DNA from: Dactylonectria macrodidyma
Taxonomy: Eukaryota; Ascomycota; Sordariomycetes; Hypocreales; Nectriaceae
NCBI GenBank assembly: GCA_020744425.1
Contig: JAGMUV010000006.1
Location: 2,232,001-2,296,000, forward strand
DNA length: 64,000 bases
Reading direction: 5' to 3'
Below are positions 55,170-64,000 of the stretch, in pieces. A program made the translations under genes and the position numbers. How positions within the stretch are numbered: position 1 is the stretch's first letter; each line of letters opens with the position of its first letter. The notes beneath the pieces were generated by a model. It saw only the letters and a list, made by a program, of their open reading frames with translations. It searched no databases and was not told the origin of the DNA.

Positions 55170-58100
55170 GACAACTGACTGGATGACTAGAAGCTGCAGG
55201 ATTACGTATGGTCGGACACTTATGGCCATGTCTTGGGATGGAACGAGGCTGTGTATATCGCGAACAACAACGTGCAGGGGAGCGTTCTCTTGAGCCCATT
55301 TTTTCTTTTGGTTTGCCTTGTTAGGGCGTGGAGTCGTTTGGTACATGTGGATATGGAGATTTCTCTGTCCTCGTCTCTTGTCTTTGGTCTTTTTTCGTTT
55401 TCTGGTTTCTTGTCGTGATACCTACTCTTTGGTGTTTTAGTTCCGAAATGAACCGACATCGGCTGATATTCTCGCCACAGCACACCGCGAAGCGGTAATT
55501 GAGTCATGTTTCCTCTCGATGGGAAGCAGGAGGCCTAGGTAGGGCATCTACCGGAGCATTCTCCACTGGATAAGTGGGTTACTGTAGTATGCGTGGCTTG
55601 GGTGGTGTAACGGGTATTTCACGCGCAGTTTCCTAATGCGGCCAGCACAAGATAGCATCGTCCGGGATGCATACATGTACTATGTAAATTTAGAGCTACT
55701 TTGTGCCTTGGCTAGGAAGCCTAGATGCTCGCTAGTCAACATTCGAAATGCGTGCTTTTTCATGCGTTCTTTTCATCTTGATTTGGTGGCACAATAGATA
55801 GCTGACTGAGTTCGCCGCACCACTGGGAAAGGGAAGATACATACCCGCCTTTCATGTCATGGCCTGCAAGTAACTTTTTGATACAACATGGCCAACATAT
55901 CCGTCTTCGGCCTCGCATCAGGCTTGCGTTGATTCAATGGTCAGCATGTTAAATCATGTAGCATTTTGTGTCAGCAAGACTGACGAAAGAGGTCTGATAT
56001 GATTGGGAGGTGGAATGGAGTTCCTGTGAGAGACATCGCCGACCCGACTCTGTTGCAACTCAAGCCATGCTGTGACTCAAGCTGTTGCAACTCGGAGAGG
56101 AAGGATCCTAGGCATCACTATTCTTAAAGCCGCTTGTTAGCCGACCGCGATGTTGTTAGGTCGGGGCTTGCCGATAGTTGGTCACTACTAGATCGACCTT
56201 CAAGGTGAGGGTATAATGGTTTTAGTTTGCGCCTTAACATCAGACTTTTGACTAGATATGCAGTCTCCATTGCGAATTCCCCCGAGGGGTCAGACTAACA
56301 CCCACGGGGTTGCATCTCGATGTCGGACCGGCACCCGATCGGTCTTGGAGGCGTCAAGCCCCCCCTGGACCGGTGAACTGGGCCAAGCACGGCCCGCATC
56401 TCAATCGGCCGTGGCTCGGAGGAGGTAGACGACTTGTCGAGATGATAACCCCGCGGGCCGAAGGTGGCGGTGCGGTGGAGTTTTTGGGAGTTTTAATAGG
56501 GTTGGAGGGCTGGAGGGCTGGAGACATGGAGACAATAGAGGGGTTGGTTGAGACGACAACAATAAAAGCAGGGGTGGCAACTGGACGAGACCTCAGCACG
56601 TCAAGATGACGCATTCATGGCGAAATGAGGCCTTTCCTGAATCATAGTGCTGCAATGGGAGATTTGAGACATCAGGTTTGGGCCTTGTGCATTTGGCAAC
56701 ATTGGGTCTTTCGTAAGGGAGAGGGGCGATAAGTAGACGACCAAGACGACATGACATGGTCTTGATGGTGAAGCAACAGATAAACGACGTCGTATTCTCG
56801 TGTCGGAGTGGCAACACCACCACAATTCGGATTTCATCCTTTCTTCCCTTGTGTGGCGTCAAGGGAGACGAGGAGACAAGAGACGGAGCTGTGCGTGACT
56901 GTATGCACGTGCATGTATGTCTCTTGACTGCATTATCACTAAAGGATAGTGTCAAAGTGTGTGGAGGTGTGGGGTGAGACAATGTGGCTGGGATCTGGGT
57001 TCACATCTTGCAGACGCCGAGCGGCAATGGCCTTTGAGGCGATTCCCAAATAGGTGTTGGAAAGCTTCCGTATTTGATCGAATTGAGGTCCAGTAGATGC
57101 GAGGAGGTTGAGAGAGCCACCATGTGATTGGGATAAAGGGATTGATTGGCTTGTCGAGTTCAGCATGTCTTACTTGGTGGTGAGTTGTCACCTTGGTCTC
57201 AGGCGGTCGACAACGAAATCAAAGACTTTTGCTATGAGACCAATCGTCAAGTGTCAAGGCGTCAAGACATCCAACGGGACAATCCCATTGATTGTGTAAC
57301 CATCTGGCATGGGCCCACAACAGCGCCTGCCTTATCGGAGCTGATGCATCAGCCTCCAGAAGCGGCACTCCCAAGGTTGCGCCACACACCAACGGCCGTG
57401 CGTGATAAGCTGATAACTCGCCTATCTCGTCACTTTTGTTGAGATGCCAGAAAGCCAGGCAGAGACATGCAGGAGGCAGCGCGATTTCGGCACCCTTTGC
57501 ACGTTGCCTGATGACAGGATGGGATCGGCATGCCTGGACGGACGAACTGGGCCGGCCATGGAGATGATTGGACATTGTGGCGCCTGTCGTGTGCTTTTCG
57601 GTGTCTCTTCCCCTTGTAACCGTTGGTGTTTTTGGTCACATCCCACCTTGGGCTCGACAACGATGACAGCGTCGGCGGCCAAGCGGGTACGCGGTCAAGG
57701 GCGTGAGCATGGGGGCTCTACATGCTAAGGAGAACGGTGAGAGGGAAATGTGTTGCGTGGTGGCCGTGGCCGTTACGCCGCAAGGTCCCTTGCAAATTCA
57801 GATGCAGACGCAGTTGCAGTTGTCGTACACCTCGCCAACTTTAGGACGAGATGGGGCTCAAGCAACGCTTTCCAACAGGTTGAATGGTGATTTTACGATT
57901 GGACTCCGCTGGCTACATGCAAGGCCAGCCTCTTGATTGAATGCAATACAACCGTGATTCTTGTGGCCACGCAGGAGGATACCATGGTAATTGATTGGGT
58001 CGAGGACGCTATTATCCTCAGAGGGTTCTCGCACGCATTATCTTGACCAAGGCGGGGAAGATGACACCCAAGATTAGCTTCGCACGTCAACTCAACAACA

Positions 58101-60812
58101 AACGACCAGTCAGGGCCAGATCAAAGAGATCGCCCAGCAAGCGCGTTTCGGACACGACGGGAGCGACGGGGATCTTCCGTCGTAATCGAGGGGCTTCAAT
58201 GGGGCACTCCATCGGGGTAGTCATCGGGGCTCTTGTAAGAGGGCAGTGTCAAGTTTGTTGGGCGTGAAGCCTGCAGCGCCGAGCAGCAGGGAGGCAGGAA
58301 AATACCAGGGTAAAAGGTGCCAGGTCTGCACCCACTGGAGAAAGCTGTAATATCAAGTGTCATGATCAGTTCAGAGGGGTTGGGGTGTGTTCTGTGCGTA
58401 CAACGTGGGCGCCGCAAAACGATTCGGGTCTTTTGAGTCTGGTGCTTTGATCGCCATTACGCCGGCAGTCGGACGTTGCCATGGCTGTAAGGCGACGCAA
58501 CTCATTGGTCTCGTGTCTTGGAATGCCGGTCAATTGTGTTCCTGTCCTTTGGACTGCATTGCATGTCATGTGTGAGGTGTGTTGGACGTGGCTGAACCCT
58601 GTTCTGGTTGCTTGCCTACTCTGCTGCGTCGAAGAAGACTTGAAGTGATAGGACAAGGTACGGATCCGTCCGGGCTGCTCTACATGTACGCAGTAAACGA
58701 ATACAACCATGGCATTTCTATCATTGTTGTGTCTCCTTTCCACTTGCACGCTGGAGTGTAGCAGCCAGGGCTTCAAGACGGGGTGCACGGGCTGAGGGGA
58801 TGTAACCTCGAGCTCAGCTTGCGTGTGCGTGAGTTTACCAGGGAGCCATATGCTCTCAGCCCGGCACTCACATTGACTAAAACAGATGGGTAGGGGCTGT
58901 TCTTAGAAGTCCGTGAAGCCCGGCTCTTTCCTACCTGAGAGACACCGGGTTTTGGAGACCTGGTCCGCGGGTGGCCGAAGTCCGTGGCCGTTGGGGAGAT
59001 GGAGATTCCGACCGCCCGCTGATCACCATCCTTTGATTACTGACTGACCCGTGATGCCAATTGAGGCCAGGCTGGCTTGAATTACAAGTTCTCATAGAAA
59101 CGCATCTAAATGGCAGCCTGCCTAGTCGTTTTGTTGATGGGAGTCATCGCTTGCGAGATACGTAACCTCTGATTAGTGTTGTTCGCAGTGGAAGCTCTGT
59201 GACCCTGGTCCCCACCCCTCAATCCTAGCAAAATCGTGTTTTAAGCCCCAAATGCCCGAATCCAATTTGCTTGGTCCTGGCTGGTTTTGGCTTGAGATGA
59301 TGAGAGTCACTGGGCACTGGCTATCACTAGGGCAGGCCACGAGGACACCACCCCAAACGAGCAGCAACCCGCGTGGATGGCTTTCTTCATGCTTTCTGTG
59401 CTACATGCAATGAGTTTTGTTAGTTTAATAGTCCTGGATGTTATTACCATTTGCATACGCAGTCGCCTCCACGCCTGTCAGTTGGTCTGTCGCCCGGCCA
59501 GAGCTGGCCGATGGCCAAGACGAATTAGGATCCATCCTTGGGCCATTAGCTAATCCACCCACAGTTGGAGGCCACTGCTGGAGGGGGTGGCCCCCCCCCC
59601 CCCCCCCCCCCCAGTTAATTCGCAGCCAAAGAGGGACCAAAAGAGGCGAGGGGACGCCCCGTCTTAGGGAGTGCAGAGGCAAATAGAGGCACTGTGTGGC
59701 GTTTTGTAGTTGATTGCGAATTGAGCCGTGCTAAATTTTACTCAACCGCACTGTCCGGGGATCAATGCGGGTCTCTCCGGATGCACTGGCCCTGCCCTAC
59801 GTGGAAGGCACTGGATGAAGAGAAGGCACGACTGGGACCAGGCCCTGTTAATCCAAGTGCCAGTCCCCGCCACGCACTATTATGAGCCAGCCAATAGGAC
59901 ACTAGCCTCTGATTCCACATCCCATGCCCACAGCACCTAGGTAGGTGTACACTCACACACCACTCGCACAGGTACAGTCCTCCCATAACTCCCATAACCC
60001 AGTCAATTCCACTCAACTTCTCCCACGCCAACGCCAACGCCTACGTCTCCCGACCCAGTTAGCTTCAGCAGCCCATGCCCACTGGCGAACAGTAAGAGAG
60101 ACAAACGGAAAGGCGCTCCAGGAAGCCGGCCAAACCCTCCACTCTTCTAACCCAGAACCGTCGCATCTAAACCCGCCGTCTCTTGGTCTCGCCTCTTTGG
60201 CTTTCATCAACTCGAAGCGCCTCCCTGCGTCCTCGTCAAATCTACCATTTCAACCTCTTGCCAGTCCCAATTTCTCATCTCTTGCCCGACCTCCGCCTAC
60301 CGCCCAATTGCCTTTGTTCGGCTTGACCACAGCGGGCCCGATTTCTTCCCAGGAAGGCCGACATCTTGCAGGCGACCCTGGCCGTCCTTTTTTTCGACTC
60401 TCTGACCGACCTGTCTCCCACACAAGTACCCACTGTGTGTTCGCGTGCGTTTACCTACCTTACGTCTAGGGGCGCTCGTTCCCTCTTTTGCACCTCTCTG
60501 CCCCAACCGCCACGCCACACGACTTCCCTCTCGAATCTTCATCACCGCCCACCTTTTCGACGCTTGCTCCCCGTCGAGCATGGCCGTCTAGGTCTCGCTG
60601 CGAACATTGTCGACCCCGTTCATCGTCGCAAATTCCCTCCCCGAGCCTTGTCGTGTCGATGCGTCCCGCCACAACCTGCGAAACCCCCCCGCGCTCCGAC
60701 ACCGACCTGTGAACAGTGATCTGCGACACCGACTCCAATTGCCTTGATTCATCCGCCACTTTCCATTTTCACAACAGAACCCCGGGTCACCCCAGCCCTC
60801 GCTCCGCTGGTC
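55170..60812. other. 5.6-kb gene-poor stretch
   Basis: No gene found. Frames of up to 174 codons lack domains and overlap on both strands. It contains a 22-C tract (59591-59612). From about 59940 to 60812 the plus strand is CT-rich, as expected for the promoter and long leader of the Mga2-type gene that starts at 60813. Confidence 0.4.
59591..59612. repeat. 22-bp poly-C tract
   Basis: A pure run of 22 C, the longest homopolymer noticed in the window, about 1.2 kb upstream of the Mga2-type gene. Exact length may be affected by sequencing or assembly slippage. Confidence 0.85.
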
Positions 60813-63800
60813 ATGACACCCGCTGCCACCGGCCCCGGCAGCCCTCTCATTGCTGGCGTTGCCATGTCAGGCGGCGATTTCAACGATTTTTCCGATGACG
60901 ACCTTGGCGCCAATAACCTCTTTGACTTTTCCAACAGCCCAGATACTCTCCAGAGCCTAGAATCGCTCGGCGCCGGCGACCCTAAGGCCTTTCTCTCTCC
61001 CCAGGAACTTACCACCGCTCCTTTTCCCGATTCCCCAAACGGCTCTTATCACGATTCTTCCTCCGAATCGGCCTCCTCGAAACGCACCGGCAGCTCCACC
61101 TCTTCCAAGACGCCCGCGACCACCGCCGATGTAATGATGGATGACGGCGATGTCAAGATGGAATGGGGTAATCCAGAATTTGGTCCATTTACCGACGACG
61201 ACGCCGCCTTTACCTTTGGCCGCGAAGCCGACTCTGCCCTCGATGGTATTTACGGCTTCGACCAGGACGACAGTTTCCTCGAGCGGTCTTTCGACTTTGA
61301 GAGTGCCTCGAGCAGCCCCGAGACGGCAAATGGCGTTCAAACTAGCATGGCATCCCCTGAGATGCCCACCATCAAAACGAATAGTCCTGCAAAGTCGGGA
61401 GCAACCTCCAAGAGAGTCAAGACAAACGCTCAAGGTCACCACAAGGCTCCATCGGTATGTAAACCCACAAATTTGGGAATATTCGATTCGAACTAACCAA
61501 TCACACAGCAATACTCCATATCTTCATCTATGAATGGACTGAAGACGACCGGATCCCGTGAGGTATCGCCCATGTCTAATATTGTAATGAGCCACGGCGG
61601 CTCACCTGCCGCCCTCTTCAACTCTCCTTCGCCCAACGCCGGATCCGATTTCACCAGAGTTATGAATGGGGGCTTGGGCAATGCTATCTGGTCAACTGGG
61701 TTGGACAGCGCTGCCCCCACAACCCTGGATGGCATGCCCAATCCCCTCCATTTTGGCGTTGCCATGAGCCAGTCGATGTCGATACCACAACAGATGCCGA
61801 TGCTCACCCCGCCAGCGTACAACTTTACCGGCCGTTACGAGCTCAGGATTCTGCCCACTCCTCTCAAGTCCCGTGTTGAGACGCAGATCCCAATCAAGAT
61901 GACTCTGACACCTCTGCCCTCCGGTGTCACCAAGCTTCACCTCCCCGCTCATACTATTTCGAAACCCAAACTTCTTTGCAAGCCGACTCCTGACCGAACC
62001 CCGGATACTCTTGAGCTCTTCGTTACGTTGGTGTGCACCAGCGCGATGGACGGGCCCGACAGGAAGAAGAATGCATTAGAACGAGCTGCGTCTCATCCCC
62101 AAGGTTATCTCCCCAGCCTGGACGATGAGGAAAACTCACCTCAGAATGGCGGCGATGTGCGAATATGTCAGGGATGCATCACCCGGGAACGGAAGCGGGC
62201 CGCACGGAAGAAGATCAAGAAGCCCGACGAGGAGAAGCAATGGAGCCAGGATGAGGAGCGCCGCGTCATCGTCTTCAACACTCAGGAAGTAAAGGAGTGG
62301 CAGCCTCTCAGCGGAGTCATGGACCCGACTGGACGCCCCGAGCCTCTTGTCCCCAACGGTGCCATGCAGATTGATGCTCCAATGCGCATTGCCTGCTACT
62401 GTCGGCATCACGGCGAGAAGATGGGATTCAACGTCATCTTTACGATCAAGGATTTCAGAGATCGCGTCATTGCACAAGCCATGTCAAACCCGATCATGAT
62501 TACGGACGATCACAAGACTCACCCCATGGCTCAGCTCACGAGCCAAGCGTCGATACCGGAGACCTCTGTCGCCGCAGCGCCTGTAAACCCTCAACCTGTC
62601 GACACTAACCTGCTCCCTACTACATCTAATGGCGCCTTCCGGATGTCACCGTCGAGTAGCGACCTGACCAGCATCCAACGGAGCAACCAGGCCACTTACC
62701 CTGCTTCCTCATCGGGCAAGACGACGCCCACTGGTGCTGCAACCCGGACTCTCTCTCGGCCTGCCTCGCCTGTATTGGGAGGTCCTATCTCAAAGAAGAG
62801 AAAGGCTAGCGGATCGAGAGTACCAAACGGACTCACCATGACTCGCCTTGATACATCTCCCTCGCCTAGCTCTCAACAGACCAGCAACCAGATTACTGCT
62901 GCCACTTCTCCATTCACGCCGAATCTCAGCGCATTCTCGCAACCGGAGGCCCTGTTCGGGCAGCAGAATGGCATGGCACCGTTTGCTACTGGGCCTCCTA
63001 CTCCTAGCAGCAATGACCAGCCAGCGTTCTTTAGCAACCGCTCAGCGAGCATGGACAACTTGGCAATGGCCCAGCTCTACTCTGCGCCTGCGTCAAATCA
63101 TGCAAGCCGAGCACCCAGCCCGAATGGTTTAAGGAACAGCGTGAGCGCCGCCACACAGAACCAATTCAACCAGCTAAACGGCGCCTTGTACTCACTGCCC
63201 ATGGGTCTGAGCCAAGCCCGCGTGCCTCCCATTATCCATAAGATTATCCCCAATGAAGGTCCCAAGATTGGAGGAATCGAGGTGACCGTCCTGGGTGCCG
63301 CCTTTTTCCAAGGTCTCGAGGTCTGGTTTGGTGAGCAAAAGGCAACAACCACCACTTTCTGGGGCGAGTCGTCTCTCGTTTGCTTGCTACCCCCTTCGCC
63401 TGTCGCCGGGGCCGTCGCTGTTACCTTTAAGCACCAAGCTGCCCAGGCCGCTCAGGCCTTCCCTATGGGCAAGCAACCGCCAATCTTCAAGTATATCGAC
63501 GACAACGAGGACAAGCTCATTAGGACTGCTCTATCAGTACTTGGCCACAAAATGTCTGGCCAGATGGTCGACGTTAGCGACTTGGCTCGAAGGATTCTGA
63601 ACGATGGCGGTAGCTCTGGGTGGTCTGGCGGTGGCTCTGGCGGTGGTTCATCCAGTGGCCCCTCGTCTGGTGGCCAGATGTTCAATCATGCGCCATACGC
63701 CCATCTAGAGTCCCAACTCTTGAAATGTCTCGACCTGATTGATCTCGACGACAGCACTCATCGGACTCGCTTGGATCTCAAGAGAACAACCGGCCACACC

Positions 63801-64000
63801 ATGCTCCACTTGTCGTGCTCACTCGGCTACCATCGATTTGTTGCTGCGCTTCTGGCTCGCGGCGCAAACCCTGACGCCCGTGACAAGGGTGGCTTCACGC
63901 CTTTGCACTTGGCTGCCATTCACAACCACCCCGAGATTGTGCGGAGACTGATGCTCCACGGCGCCGATCCTACTGTTCGAAGCTTGTCTGGGCTTTCCGC
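60813..64000 (+). CDS. mga2: Spt23/Mga2-type transcription factor, 3' end missing
   Basis: Exon 1 is 60813-61454 and exon 2 starts at 61509, open to the window edge: 1044 residues seen, incomplete. The start is MTPAATGPGS; a second ATG at 60864 is close. Residues 1-210 are acidic and Ser-rich (DFNDFSDDDLGANNLFDFS), like an activation domain. Residues of about 425-535 hold the conserved Spt23/Mga2 block with VRICQGCITRERKRAARKK and ACYCRHHGEKMGFNVIFTI. A Ser/Pro-rich linker is followed by an IPT/TIG domain at about 787-855 (IIPNEGPKIGGIEVTVLG) and ankyrin repeats from about 972 (GHTMLHLSCSLGYHRFVAAL, GFTPLHLAAIHNHPEIV). In yeast these proteins sit in the ER membrane through a C-terminal helix, are released by proteasome processing, and turn on the delta-9 desaturase gene and hypoxic genes. 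The anchor would lie beyond 64000. Confidence 0.93.

Overview
The window looks like nuclear DNA of a filamentous ascomycete, most likely a sordariomycete and perhaps Hypocreales; the order is inference. It has many short introns (44-111 nt) with GTRNGT-type donors and CTNAC-like branch sites, GC-rich coding exons, CT-rich leaders, and single-copy eukaryotic housekeeping genes lying on both strands with no operon logic. I resolved 16 genes. Twelve belong to recognisable families, three are of unknown function, and one is a weak orphan candidate. Exon joins were worked out by hand; every spliced model given keeps its reading frame.

Layout, left to right. 0-8 kb: a coiled-coil protein of unknown function (2721-3386, -) and a Cys/His-rich protein built almost wholly from about 15 small putative zinc-binding modules (5917-7615, -). 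8-11 kb: a TRFH plus telobox-Myb telomere-repeat-binding factor (-). 11-24 kb: mostly gene-poor. It holds a small secretory-pathway protein (13939-14505, -), a weak orphan gene (17413-17954, -), a probable tRNA-derived SINE (about 19012-19203, -) and a large pseudokinase (19526-21349, -). 24-31 kb: a membrane-anchored SDR oxidoreductase, mitochondrial Rrg9 and calcipressin, all on -. 35-45 kb, the gene-dense part: mitochondrial Phe-tRNA synthetase (-) and dicarboxylate carrier (+), divergent; RPB3 (-) and Sof1 (+), divergent with a 407-bp shared promoter; and 6-phosphofructo-2-kinase/fructose-2,6-bisphosphatase (-). 51-55 kb: Tad3 and RNase H1 (both +). 60.8-64 kb: the first 1044 codons of an Spt23/Mga2-type transcription factor that runs off the right edge.

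The genes do not form one pathway. Three encode mitochondrial proteins (Rrg9, Phe-tRNA synthetase, dicarboxylate carrier), others serve transcription (RPB3, Mga2), ribosome and tRNA biogenesis (Sof1, Tad3), telomeres (Tbf1-like) and signalling (calcipressin, pseudokinase, PFK-2/FBPase-2). I saw no secondary-metabolite cluster, CRISPR array, rRNA gene or confident tRNA gene. The most unusual items are the Cys/His array protein, a 5-nt microexon inside the carrier signature of the dicarboxylate carrier, the SINE-like element, and an in-frame upstream extension of RNase H1 that resembles a mitochondrial presequence.
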